Positions 42,289 through 50,613 of a stretch of DNA of 64,000 nt are shown one piece after another. Origin of the DNA: Cellulomonas gelida (lineage in GTDB: Bacteria > Actinomycetota > Actinomycetes > Actinomycetales > Cellulomonadaceae); the NCBI RefSeq assembly GCF_006538725.1, contig NZ_BJLQ01000010.1, positions 52,212-116,211 on the forward strand. The letters run 5' to 3'. A program made the translations under genes and the position numbers. The notes under the pieces are model-generated. The model ran no database searches. It was not told the origin of the DNA and saw nothing but the letters and a program-made list of their open reading frames with translations. The stretch's first letter is position 1, and each line of letters starts with the position of its first letter.

Positions 42289-42493
42289 TACGCTGGTGGG
42301 GTACATCGGTTGCCCGGTCGGCCACGACCATCTCGCACTGCCCCGCTCGGGGCGTCGTCCGCGAGTCGAAATCCGCGATCGGCTGCCGGCCACCTGTGGC
42401 GCCTCCGCAGCGCCCGGCGCGCGCGACCCGTCCCCTGACGGCGACGCCCGACCCGGACCGCGCGTGCCCGCCACCTGCACCGAAGAGTCCAAC
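42289..42493 (+). promoter_or_regulatory. Promoter and ~190-nt leader of the DEAD-box helicase gene
   Basis: TACGCT at 42289-42294 is a -10 candidate. From about 42300 to the chosen start a 190-nt leader includes a hairpin CCCCG-CT-CGGGG near 42342. The frame of the helicase stays open through the leader from a GTG at 42296, so an N-terminal extension cannot be excluded, but its composition is unlike protein. No named riboswitch is recognised. The 338-bp gap (42156-42493) holds only this and the opposite promoter. Confidence 0.45.
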
Positions 42494-44320
42494 GTGACCA
42501 ACACGCACCTGCCCGCCGACGAGCTCGGCACCCTCGACGCGCCCGAGAGCGCCCCCACGAGCGAGCACGCCTCGGCGCTCGCCGCCCCCTCGACCCGCCC
42601 GCTCGTCAGCACCGCGTCGTCGGTGCAGGCCGTGGACGCCTCGTTCGCCGACTTCGACGTCCGGCCCGAGATCGTCCAGGCCCTCGCCGACGCGGGCATC
42701 ACGCACCCGTTCCCCATCCAGGCGATGACCCTGCCGGTCGCGCTGTCCGGGCACGACATCATCGGCCAGGCCAAGACCGGTACCGGCAAGACCCTCGGCT
42801 TCGGTGTCCCGCTGCTCAACCGCATCGTCGCGCGCGACGAGGAGGGCTACGACCAGCTGCGCGCGCCGGGCAAGCCCCAGGCGCTCGTCGTCGTGCCGAC
42901 GCGTGAGCTCGCGGTGCAGGTCGCGGGCGACCTCGCGACCGCGTCCGCGCGGCGTGCGGTGCGCGTCGTGCAGGTCTACGGCGGCCGCGCGTACGAGCCG
43001 CAGATCGACGCGCTGAACTCGGGCGTCGACGTCGTCGTCGGGACGCCCGGCCGCATGATCGACATGCTCAAGCAGCGCCACCTCGACCTCTCGCACGTGC
43101 GCACCGTCGTGCTCGACGAGGCCGACGAGATGCTCGACCTGGGCTTCCTGCCCGACGTCGAGACGCTGCTCGCGGCGACCCCGGCGACGCGCCACACCAT
43201 GCTCTTCTCGGCGACGATGCCCGGCCCGGTCGTCGCGATGGCCCGCCGCTACATGTCGCAGCCCACGCACATCCGCGCGCAGGACCCCGACGACGACGGC
43301 AGCCAGACCGTCAAGAACATCAAGCAGGTCGCGTACCGTGCGCACGCGCTCGACAAGGTCGAGCTCCTCGCGCGCATCCTGCAGGCACGTGGCCGCGGCC
43401 TGACGATCGTGTTCGCACGCACCAAGCGCACGGCAGCCAAGGTGGCCGACGAGCTCAACGAGCGCGGCTTCGCCGCCGGCGCGCTGCACGGCGACCTGGG
43501 CCAGGGCGCGCGCGAGCAGGCGCTGCGCGCGTTCCGCCACGGCAAGGTCGACGTGCTCGTCGCGACCGACGTCGCCGCGCGCGGCATCGACGTCGAGGAC
43601 GTCACGCACGTCGTCAACTACCAGTGCCCCGAGGACGAGAAGACGTACCTGCACCGCACCGGCCGTACGGGCCGCGCGGGCAACAAGGGCACGGCTGTCA
43701 CGTTCGTCGACTGGGACGACACGCCGCGCTGGGGCCTGATCGACAAGGCGCTCGGCATCGGGATCCCCGACCCGGTCGAGACGTACTCGAGCTCGCCGCA
43801 CATCCACACGGACCTCGACATCCCCGAGGGTGTCAAGGGACGCCTGCCGAAGTCGCAGCAGACCCGCGAGGGCCTGGCCGCGGAGACGCTCGAGGACCTC
43901 GGCGAGACCGGCAAGCGCACCCGTCAGGGTGGCACGTCGGCCGGTCGCGGCCAGAGCGGCGAGCGCGGACGCGACTCGGGCCGCGGTGGCCGTGGGTCGT
44001 CGTCGGGCGAGCCGCGCGAGGCACGTGCGCCGCGGGAGCCGCGCGAACCGCGTGAGCCCCGCGAGGACGGCACGGGCGAGCGCTCCGGCGAGGGTCGTCG
44101 CCGTCGTCGTGGCGGCCGTGGGCGCGGTGCGGCCGGCGGCGCCGACGCCGGCACGACGACCGCCGACTCCGGCGCGAACGAGCGCCCGACGGCGGGGACC
44201 GACGGTGCCGCCGCGGGCGAGCCGGGCTCGGGCGAGGCCCGTGCGCCCCGGTCGCGCAACCGTCGTCGCACGCGCGGCGGTCGCCCCGCCGACGCCGCTG
44301 CGGCGCCCGAGCAGGCCTGA
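42494..44320 (+). CDS. rhlE: DEAD-box RNA helicase (RhlE-like)
   Basis: This is a 608-residue RNA helicase. Motifs in order are the Q-motif FADFDVRPEIVQALADAGIT..PFPIQ, AKTGTGKT (I), VVVPTRELAVQV (Ia), VVVGTPGRMIDM (Ib), VVLDEADEML (II), LFSATMPG (III), VFARTKRTAAKVADEL (IV), VATDVAARGIDVEDV (V) and YLHRTGRTGRAGNKGTA (VI). The tail of about 130 residues is Arg/Gly-rich (GRGGRGSSSG, RRRRRGGRGRG) and likely binds RNA. Such helicases act in cold response, ribosome assembly and RNA decay. GTG 42494 is preferred on composition. Confidence 0.93.
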   Translation: MTNTHLPADELGTLDAPESAPTSEHASALAAPSTRPLVSTASSVQAVDASFADFDVRPEIVQALADAGITHPFPIQAMTLPVALSGHDIIGQAKTGTGKTLGFGVPLLNRIVARDEEGYDQLRAPGKPQALVVVPTRELAVQVAGDLATASARRAVRVVQVYGGRAYEPQIDALNSGVDVVVGTPGRMIDMLKQRHLDLSHVRTVVLDEADEMLDLGFLPDVETLLAATPATRHTMLFSATMPGPVVAMARRYMSQPTHIRAQDPDDDGSQTVKNIKQVAYRAHALDKVELLARILQARGRGLTIVFARTKRTAAKVADELNERGFAAGALHGDLGQGAREQALRAFRHGKVDVLVATDVAARGIDVEDVTHVVNYQCPEDEKTYLHRTGRTGRAGNKGTAVTFVDWDDTPRWGLIDKALGIGIPDPVETYSSSPHIHTDLDIPEGVKGRLPKSQQTREGLAAETLEDLGETGKRTRQGGTSAGRGQSGERGRDSGRGGRGSSSGEPREARAPREPREPREPREDGTGERSGEGRRRRRGGRGRGAAGGADAGTTTADSGANERPTAGTDGAAAGEPGSGEARAPRSRNRRRTRGGRPADAAAAPEQA

Positions 44321-44339
44321 CACCCCGCACGAACCCACG

Positions 44340-44372
44340 ACGCCCCCGAGCCGCCTGGCGGCCCGGGGGCGT
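44340..44372. terminator. Strong bidirectional terminator between helicase and marC
   Basis: Arms ACGCCCCCG and CGGGGGCGT, one symmetric mismatch, then GCCGCC and GGCGGC form a near-perfect 16-bp hairpin between convergent genes. Confidence 0.88.
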
Positions 44373-44402
44373 CGTCGTGCGCGGGTGGCTCGGGTCCGAG
44401 CC

Positions 44403-45023
44403 TCAGGCGTCCTGGATGAACGCCGTGACCGCGTCGGCGATGAGCTGGACCGCGATCGCGGCGAGCAGCAGACCGGCGATGCGGGTCACGAGGATGGTCC
44501 CGGAGTCCTTGAGTACCCGGTGGATGAGGTTGGCGAACCGCATCGACAGATACAGGCACACGTGCACGGCGACGACCGCGAGCGCGATCGCGAGCACGTC
44601 GGCTGCCGTGCCGTCGGTCTGCTTGACGAAGACCATCGTCGCGACGATCGCGCCCGGCCCGGCGAGCAGCGGCGTGCCGAGCGGCACGAGCGCGACGTTG
44701 ACCTTGTTGTTCGGGGAGGCCTGGGCCTCCTCCATCTTCCCGGTCAGCAGCTCCATCGCGACGAGCAGCAGCAGGAGCCCGCCCGAGGCCTGCAGCGCCG
44801 CGAGCGAGATGTGCATGTACGACAGGATCGACTGGCCGAACACGGCGAACGAGACGATCACGCCGAGGGCGACGGCCACGGCCTGCCAGGCCGCCTTGTT
44901 CCGCTGCTTGCGCGTCATCGCGCCCGTCAGGCCGAGGAAGATCGGCACGGTCCCGGGCGGGTCCATGATCACGAACAGCGTGATGAACACCGAGGAGAAC
45001 AACCTCAGGTCGACGAACTCCAT
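44403..45023 (-). CDS. MarC family integral membrane protein
   Basis: This 206-residue protein has six hydrophobic helices and the MarC/UPF0056 pattern: FITLFVIMDPPGTVPIFLGLTGAMT at the start, LLVAMELLTGK, VALVPLGTPLLAGPGAIVATMVF, and IAGLLLAAIAVQLIADA at the end. The family resembles small-molecule transporters; function is unsettled and it is not a proven multidrug pump. ATG 45023 directly follows an in-frame GTG, with GGCGG upstream serving either. It is followed on the same strand by the PHP gene 34 bp upstream. Confidence 0.92.
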   Translation of the reverse strand: MEFVDLRLFSSVFITLFVIMDPPGTVPIFLGLTGAMTRKQRNKAAWQAVAVALGVIVSFAVFGQSILSYMHISLAALQASGGLLLLLVAMELLTGKMEEAQASPNNKVNVALVPLGTPLLAGPGAIVATMVFVKQTDGTAADVLAIALAVVAVHVCLYLSMRFANLIHRVLKDSGTILVTRIAGLLLAAIAVQLIADAVTAFIQDA

Positions 45024-45056
45024 CACCGCACCGCCTTGTTCAGCGCGCTGGTCTGC

Positions 45057-45896
45057 TCACCGGACGACTTCACTCGTGCCACGCTCCTCGATCGCGGCCA
45101 GGGTCTCCGGCCGGGTGAGATTCTCCCCCAGCTCGTTCAGCTTTCCTGCACCGTGATAGTCGCTGCCACCCGTGACGAGCAGCCCGAGCCGGCCCGCGAG
45201 CGCGGTGAGGCGCTCGCGCTGGGCGGGTGAGTGGTCGCGGTGATGGACCTCGAGCCCGACGAGGCCCGCTGCCGCGAGCTCGTCGAACGTCTCGTCGGGG
45301 ACGATGCGCCCGCGCGCGTCGGCGCCCGGGTGCGCGAACACGGGGACCCCGCCGGCCGCGACGATCGCGCGCACCGCGTCGGCCGCGTCCGGGGCGTAGT
45401 GAGGCACGTGGTACGGGCCGTCGGCGCGCAGCAGCCGCGCGAACGCGGCGTCGCGGGTCGGCACGACCCCGTTCGCGACGAGCGCGTCGGCGATGTGCGG
45501 CCGCCCGACCGTCACGGCGTCGTCCGACTGCGCGACGACGTCCTGCCACGTGATCGGCACGTCCCTGGCGAGCAGCTCGACCATCCGCCGGGCCCGGCCG
45601 AGGCGCGCGTCGCGCGTGCGCTCGAGCTCGCGCACGAGCGCCTCGTGCGTGGGGTCCTGCAGGTAGGACAGCAGGTGGACGCTGACCCCGCGCCACCGCG
45701 CGGAGACCTCGGTGCCGCGCACCAGGGCGATGCCCACGTCGCGCGCGGCGCGCGCGGCGGCGTCCCAGCCGACCGTCGTGTCGTGGTCGGTGAGCGCCAC
45801 GACGTCGAGCCCCGCGGCCGCCGCCGCGGCGACCAGCTCGGCGGGGGTCTGGGTGCCGTCGGACGCCGACGAGTGGGCGTGCAGGTCGATGCGCAC
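45057..45896 (-). CDS. PHP-domain phosphoesterase (TrpH/RNase AM-like)
   Basis: This 279-residue metal-dependent phosphoesterase shows the PHP motifs IDLHAHSSASDG (His6, His8), VVALTDHDTTVGWD, LVRGTEVSARWRG, GVPVFAHPGADARG and LLVTGGSDYHGAGK. Relatives hydrolyse 3',5'-nucleotide bisphosphates or trim 5' ends of RNA. All metal ligands appear present. GTG 45896 lies 6 nt after TACGGT, leaderless-type. It is divergent from the aminopeptidase gene with only 48 bp between starts. Confidence 0.9.
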   Translation of the reverse strand: MRIDLHAHSSASDGTQTPAELVAAAAAAGLDVVALTDHDTTVGWDAAARAARDVGIALVRGTEVSARWRGVSVHLLSYLQDPTHEALVRELERTRDARLGRARRMVELLARDVPITWQDVVAQSDDAVTVGRPHIADALVANGVVPTRDAAFARLLRADGPYHVPHYAPDAADAVRAIVAAGGVPVFAHPGADARGRIVPDETFDELAAAGLVGLEVHHRDHSPAQRERLTALAGRLGLLVTGGSDYHGAGKLNELGENLTRPETLAAIEERGTSEVVR

Positions 45897-45944
45897 ACGG
45901 GCACCGTATCCGGCGCCGTCCGCGGGCGGTGGGAAGATGACGGC

Positions 45945-47543
45945 ATGACGGACGACACCGCAGCGCGCAGCGACCGGACGAGCAGCGACCGGACGAGCAG
46001 CGAGCCGAGCAGCGACGAGACCTGGAACGAGGACCAGCCGATCGAGGAGCGCGGCTCGAACCGCTCGCAGCGCCCCGGCTCGGCCGCGTTCCTCGAGTTC
46101 GTGACGTCCGGCTGGGCGCCCCGCCCGCCGTCGCAGGTCACGCGCGCCGCTGCGGCCGACCACACCGCGGCCCGCCGCAGCGCACTGTCCGCCGTGTTCC
46201 CCGGCCGCCGGCTCGTCGTGCCGGCCGGGACGTTCAAGGTGCGGTCGAACGACACGGACTACCGGTTCCGCCCACACTCCGGGTTCGCGCACCTGACCGG
46301 CCTGGGCGTCGAGCAGGAGCCGGACGCCGTGCTGGTGCTGCACCCCGTCGAGGACGGTGCGGGCGACGACGGCAGCGCCCATCACGCCGTGCTCTACATG
46401 CGTCCGCTCGCAGGCCGCGACACGAGCGAGTTCTTCTCCGACTCGCGCTACGGCGAGTTCTGGGTCGGAGCGCGGCCGACGCTCGAGGACCTCGAGACGC
46501 TCACGGGCATCGCGACGGCGCACATCGACGAGCTGCGCGACGCGGTCGCCAAGGACGTCGGTGACGGTGGTGTGCAGGTCCTCGTCGTGCCCGACGTCGA
46601 CGCGGGCGTCGAGGCCGTGATCGACGAGATCCGCCGGCAGGAGGCCGAGCGCGGCGCGCAGGAGCAGACGGACCGCGACGAGCACCTGGTCGAGGCGCTG
46701 TCCGAGCTGCGGCTCGTGAAGGACGCGTACGAGGTCGAGCAGATGCGGCTCGCCGTCGCGACGACCATCGAGGGCTTCGAGAAGGTCGTCCGCGCGCTGC
46801 CCGCCGCGCAGCAGCACGCCCGCGGCGAGCGCGTGGTCGAGGGCACGTTCGTCGGGCACGCGCGCCAGGAGGGAAACGCAGTCGGGTACGAGACCATCGC
46901 CGCGTCCGGCGACCACGCGACGACGCTGCACTGGATCGACAACGACGGCCAGGTGCGCGCGGGCGAGCTCCTGCTGCTCGACGCCGGCGTCGAGGTCGAC
47001 TCGCTCTACACCGCCGACGTCACGCGCACGCTGCCGATCGACGGGACGTTCACCGAGGTCCAGCGCCGGGTGTACCAGGCGGTGCTCGACGCGGCCGACG
47101 CCGCGTTCGCCGTCGCCGTGCCGGGCGCCCGGTTCCGCGACGTGCACGACGCCGCCATGGAGGTCATCGCCGCGCGGCTCGACGAGTGGGGGCTGCTGCC
47201 GGTCACCGCCGAGGAGTCGCTGCTGCCCGAGAACCAGCACCACCGGCGCTGGATGGTGCACGGCACGAGCCACCACCTCGGCATCGACGTGCACGACTGC
47301 GCACAGGCGCGGGCCGAGCTCTACCTGGACGGCGTGCTCGAGCCGGGCATGGTCTTCACGATCGAACCGGGCCTGTACTTCAAGTCCGACGACCTGCGGG
47401 TGCCCGAGGAGTACCGCGGCATCGGCGTGCGGATCGAGGACGACGTCCTGGTCACGCCCGACGGCAACGAGAACCTGTCCGCGGCCCTCCCCCGCGACCC
47501 GGACGCCGTCGAGGCGTGGATGGCGGGGCTGCTGGGCCGCTGA
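45945..47543 (+). CDS. pepP: Aminopeptidase P family protein (Xaa-Pro aminopeptidase, M24B)
   Basis: This is a 532-residue cytoplasmic metallopeptidase. The N-terminal aminopeptidase P domain (VVPAGTFKVRSNDTDYRFRPHSGFAHLTG) precedes the pita-bread catalytic domain. Metal ligands are Asp346 in LLLDAGVEVD, Asp358 in YTADVTRTLP, His in GTSHHLGIDVHD, Glu in FTIEPGLYF and Glu in GVRIEDDVLV. It removes N-terminal residues before proline. The first 45 residues are a low-complexity Ser/Asp stretch containing repeated SDRTSS. ATG 45945 is 6 nt after GAAGAT. Confidence 0.93.
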   Translation: MTDDTAARSDRTSSDRTSSEPSSDETWNEDQPIEERGSNRSQRPGSAAFLEFVTSGWAPRPPSQVTRAAAADHTAARRSALSAVFPGRRLVVPAGTFKVRSNDTDYRFRPHSGFAHLTGLGVEQEPDAVLVLHPVEDGAGDDGSAHHAVLYMRPLAGRDTSEFFSDSRYGEFWVGARPTLEDLETLTGIATAHIDELRDAVAKDVGDGGVQVLVVPDVDAGVEAVIDEIRRQEAERGAQEQTDRDEHLVEALSELRLVKDAYEVEQMRLAVATTIEGFEKVVRALPAAQQHARGERVVEGTFVGHARQEGNAVGYETIAASGDHATTLHWIDNDGQVRAGELLLLDAGVEVDSLYTADVTRTLPIDGTFTEVQRRVYQAVLDAADAAFAVAVPGARFRDVHDAAMEVIAARLDEWGLLPVTAEESLLPENQHHRRWMVHGTSHHLGIDVHDCAQARAELYLDGVLEPGMVFTIEPGLYFKSDDLRVPEEYRGIGVRIEDDVLVTPDGNENLSAALPRDPDAVEAWMAGLLGR

Positions 47544-47546
47544 CGC

Positions 47547-48242
47547 TCAGGCGGTGGGGCCGGCGGTCGTCCCGGTCCCCCCGGTCGCGTCCGGCGTGGC
47601 CGGCGGCGGCGCGCTCACGGGCGGCGTCGCCGCAGGCGTGCTCGTCGTGGGCGTCGTCGTCGTAGGCGTCGTCGTCGTAGGCGTGGTCGTCGTCGGCGGC
47701 AGCGCACTCACCGGCGGCACGGGCGCGTCCTGGACCGGCCGCGCGGGCCACCCCGAGACGACGCCCCCGATCTCCGCGAGGAGCTGACGCGCCTGGTGGG
47801 CCTTCTCGGCGTGGCACAGCACCGCGTACGACGACGCGACGATCTGGCTCGCCGAGGTGAAGTCACGCCGCCCGCGCGTGAACGAGTAGGTGAGCACCGA
47901 GAAGAGCAGGCCGAACGCCCCGCCGATCAGGATCGCGGGCAGGAACAGGCTCGCGCCGCCGGGCTCGGAGAACAGCGACAGCAGCAGACCCACGAACAGG
48001 CCGAACCACGCTCCGGAGACGAAGCCCCCGGACGCGGCGCGCGGGTACGACAGCCGCCCGGTGACGCGCTCGACCATCTGCAGGTCGGTCCCGACGATGG
48101 TGACCATCTGCACGGGGAACGACTTGTCGGCCAGGTGGTCGACGGCCTTCTGCGCCTGCACGTAGGTGTCGTAGCGCGCGACCGTCTCGCCCTGCGGCGG
48201 GGTCGGCGTGCGCGGGATGCGGGACTGGCCGGTGAACGACAT
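47547..48242 (-). CDS. General stress protein 17M-like membrane protein
   Basis: This 231-residue protein has an N-terminal YflT/GSP17M-like domain (VARYDTYVQAQKAVDHLADKSF, VTIVGTDLQMVERV). Two hydrophobic helices (FVSGAWFGLFVGLLLSLFS and LFLPAILIGGAFGLLFSVLTYSF) follow, then SQIVASSYAVLCHAEKAHQARQLL. The last 60 residues are Pro/Thr repeats (PTTTTP units) encoded by short DNA repeats around 47640-47700. Such proteins are abundant in stress-resistant actinobacteria; the activity is unknown. Confidence 0.85.
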   Translation of the reverse strand: MSFTGQSRIPRTPTPPQGETVARYDTYVQAQKAVDHLADKSFPVQMVTIVGTDLQMVERVTGRLSYPRAASGGFVSGAWFGLFVGLLLSLFSEPGGASLFLPAILIGGAFGLLFSVLTYSFTRGRRDFTSASQIVASSYAVLCHAEKAHQARQLLAEIGGVVSGWPARPVQDAPVPPVSALPPTTTTPTTTTPTTTTPTTSTPAATPPVSAPPPATPDATGGTGTTAGPTA

Positions 48243-48329
48243 GGGGCGATCCTCCCCCGCCGACCTGGGGATTGACCAGGCGCCCGCGGCACACGCCAGT
48301 CACGCACCGCTCGCGCACCCCCTTCCCAC

Positions 48330-48399
48330 CGCCCGACCCAGCGGATGCTCCGGCTATCCGGGCACGGGGCCCGAGCAACCGCTGGGTGGCGGGTGGGGG
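48330..48399 (-). repeat. Palindromic intergenic element, copy B
   Basis: Core at 48336-48387: arms ACCCAGCG and CGCTGGGT, internal loop GAT/AAC, inner GCTC/GAGC. On the minus strand the order of words (CCACCCGCCACCCAGCGG) matches copy A at 732-799. It lies 60 bp downstream of the beta-helix gene, in a 206-bp gap that otherwise shows nothing. Confidence 0.6.
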
Positions 48400-48448
48400 T
48401 GGTGGGACAGGGCCACGGGTGGGTGCGGTCGTGGCCCTGTCCCGGCGG

Positions 48449-50389
48449 TCACGGGTAGCTGGTGACGAACGACGGCGTGCCCGTGTTGCTGTTGTCGACC
48501 TGCGCGCCCACGTCGTTGACGACGTGCCGGATCGTGCCGGCGCTCAGGTTGACCGTCATGACGTGGTGGAGCCGCACACCGGGCCGCCTCGGCACCTCGA
48601 ACCCGCGCTCGGTGACGATCGAGGGGTTGTTCTGGTTGAAGACGTACACGCCGGCGCCCCACACCTCATGCGTGCGGACCCGGTCGCCGACCTTGTACCC
48701 GGCCCAGCCGAGCGTGCCGTCCGGCTTGGTCCAGTCGGCCTGGGTGGGCGGGTCGTACGGCAGCTCGTTCTGGAACAGCACCACGCGGCCGCGCTCGCCG
48801 TTCCAGACGAGGTTGTGCTGCTGGAAGTGCTCGACGAACAGCCCGGTCGCGGTGACGTCGTCGCCGTTCACGACGACGCCGACGCGCCCGCGGTTGGTGC
48901 GCCAGCGCTCGGTGTCGCCGTTGACGCCCTCGGTGAAGCCCTCGACGCCGTGGTCGGCACGCCACACCCACGTGTGGTCGACGACGACGCCGTCCGCGTC
49001 GATCTGCAGCGCGACATCGGTGCTGCCGCGGTGCGGCCCGCCGACGCGGAAGTACACGTCGCTGAGCGTGATCGGGTCGCGCCGCGCCTCGGCGCGGTCG
49101 GGGCCCTTCGCATGGTGCTTCGGGCCGTGGGCGTGGCGCCCCACCTGCAGCAGCACGGGCGACTTCGTCGGACCCGCGTCGATCGTCACGCCCGCGACCA
49201 CGATGCCGGGCGCGTCCTCGACGACGAGCGGCACCGCGCCACGCGCAGCGGTCAGGGTCGCGTGCCCGAGCCCGAGCACGACCGTGCCGGGACGCTTGGC
49301 GACGACGCTGCGGTCGATGTCGTAGACGCCGGGCGTGAGCAGCAGGTGCTTGCCGCGCGCGAGCTCGGCGTTGATCCGGTGGACCGGGTCCCCCGGGCGG
49401 GCGACGTAGAAGTCGCGCAGCGGCAGCGACCGCCCGGGCGTCATGCCGTTCGCCCAGGTGATGCCGCGGGTGCCCTGCGCCGCCGCGGGCACGCGGACGT
49501 TCCACGCACCGCGCGCGTCGACGAACAGGAACGGCTTCTCGCGGCTCACCGGCGTCGTCTCGAGCGTCGTGTACGGCGGGGCGGGGAACGTCGCGTCGTC
49601 CGGGGCGCCCACGACGCCCGCGAACACCTGGTTCCACACGGCGTTCGACCAGCTGCGCACCTCGCTGTTGCGCGTGAGCCACTGCTGCTGCGAGCCGTTG
49701 ACGACGTCGCCGAACCGGGAGTCCGCGATGAACCCGCCGCTCGCGTACTGCGGACCGGCGGTGCAGTAGTCCATGAGCGAGAAGCCGGGGTCTCCCTCGG
49801 CCGCGAGCACGTTGACGCGCCGCAGCGAGACCGCCTGCGACACGGCCCAGAAGTTGGCCGAGGCGCGGCACCCGTCCTGACCCGCGGCCTCGATGTCGAT
49901 CGTGAGGTTCGACAGCGTGCGCCAGAAGTTCACCAGCGCGAGGCAGTTGGGGTTGGCGGGGTCGTCGGACAGGCAGCGGTTGTAGGTCTCGACCTTGCCG
50001 TGCACGACGACGTCGGTGGGCGAGGCCCCGAGGCCTGCGACCTCGGTGTAGTACCCGACCTTGAGCTGCAGCGGCTGCGTGGCCGTGCCGTACTCGCCCG
50101 GCAGGAACAGCAGGCTGTACCGGGCCGTGCCCATCTCGTTGTCGACCTGCTGCGCGTGGATCGCGTCGACGCGCGCCTGGATGTCGGCCACGGGCATGGA
50201 CGGGTCGAAGACGACGACGTTGCGGCCCAGGTCGGGCGTGGTCGGGCCGTGGCCGGGACCGGGTCCCGGGCGACCGGCGAGGGCGGGCGACGACGAGAGC
50301 GTCGCCGCGAGCGTGAGGGCGGTGATCGCGACCAGCGCGGTCCGACGACGTCGTCGGCCTCGGGTGGGCGCAGGGCTGTGGTGGTGCAC
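48449..50389 (-). CDS. Secreted beta-helix protein (pectate-lyase/GH55-like fold)
   Basis: This 646-residue exported protein has a signal peptide (RRRRRTALVAITALTLAA, cut after ALA at about residue 38). It opens with NVVVFDPSMPVADIQARVDA and LLFLPGEYG, then LTIDIEAAGQDG, FIADSRFGDVVNG, and a second set of rungs (VAGVTIDAG, LSDVYFRVGG, VVVDHTWVWRADHG, GLFVEHFQQHN). Two right-handed beta-helical halves are typical of GH55-like enzymes and pectate-lyase folds. Close relatives are often given misleading names such as adenylyl cyclase. The polysaccharide target is not readable. Probable Asp/Glu catalytic residues are not assigned. Confidence 0.75.
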   Translation of the reverse strand: MHHHSPAPTRGRRRRRTALVAITALTLAATLSSSPALAGRPGPGPGHGPTTPDLGRNVVVFDPSMPVADIQARVDAIHAQQVDNEMGTARYSLLFLPGEYGTATQPLQLKVGYYTEVAGLGASPTDVVVHGKVETYNRCLSDDPANPNCLALVNFWRTLSNLTIDIEAAGQDGCRASANFWAVSQAVSLRRVNVLAAEGDPGFSLMDYCTAGPQYASGGFIADSRFGDVVNGSQQQWLTRNSEVRSWSNAVWNQVFAGVVGAPDDATFPAPPYTTLETTPVSREKPFLFVDARGAWNVRVPAAAQGTRGITWANGMTPGRSLPLRDFYVARPGDPVHRINAELARGKHLLLTPGVYDIDRSVVAKRPGTVVLGLGHATLTAARGAVPLVVEDAPGIVVAGVTIDAGPTKSPVLLQVGRHAHGPKHHAKGPDRAEARRDPITLSDVYFRVGGPHRGSTDVALQIDADGVVVDHTWVWRADHGVEGFTEGVNGDTERWRTNRGRVGVVVNGDDVTATGLFVEHFQQHNLVWNGERGRVVLFQNELPYDPPTQADWTKPDGTLGWAGYKVGDRVRTHEVWGAGVYVFNQNNPSIVTERGFEVPRRPGVRLHHVMTVNLSAGTIRHVVNDVGAQVDNSNTGTPSFVTSYP

Positions 50390-50441
50390 GGGTGATCCTC
50401 TCCGTCGAGCTCAACCGGACATACCGGAGCCAACCACACTG

Positions 50442-50455
50442 ACCGACCGGTCGGT
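50442..50455. promoter_or_regulatory. Perfect TetR-type palindrome upstream of the beta-helix gene
   Basis: ACCGACCGGTCGGT is a perfect 14-bp palindrome and a classic operator form of TetR/AcrR regulators in actinobacteria. It lies 53 bp upstream of the beta-helix gene start. A second palindrome GACACGTGTC follows at 50467-50476. The regulator is not encoded next to it. Confidence 0.55.
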
Positions 50456-50613
50456 AAGTCCTAGGTGACACGTGTCCGTGCCGTGGTTGCCGCGCACCGG
50501 CCGCCGCGCTGCCGGGCGCGCGGTCGTCCAGCAGGTGAACCGCGGGCGACGATCGTCGCGCCGCAGGTCGCGGCGTCGCGTGCGCTCGCGGCCCGGGCGT
50601 CTAGGCTGACCGC

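Noticed and set aside
44403..45023. Multidrug resistance pump, from the MarC name
   Set aside because: MarC proteins have not been shown to cause multidrug resistance; the name is historical.
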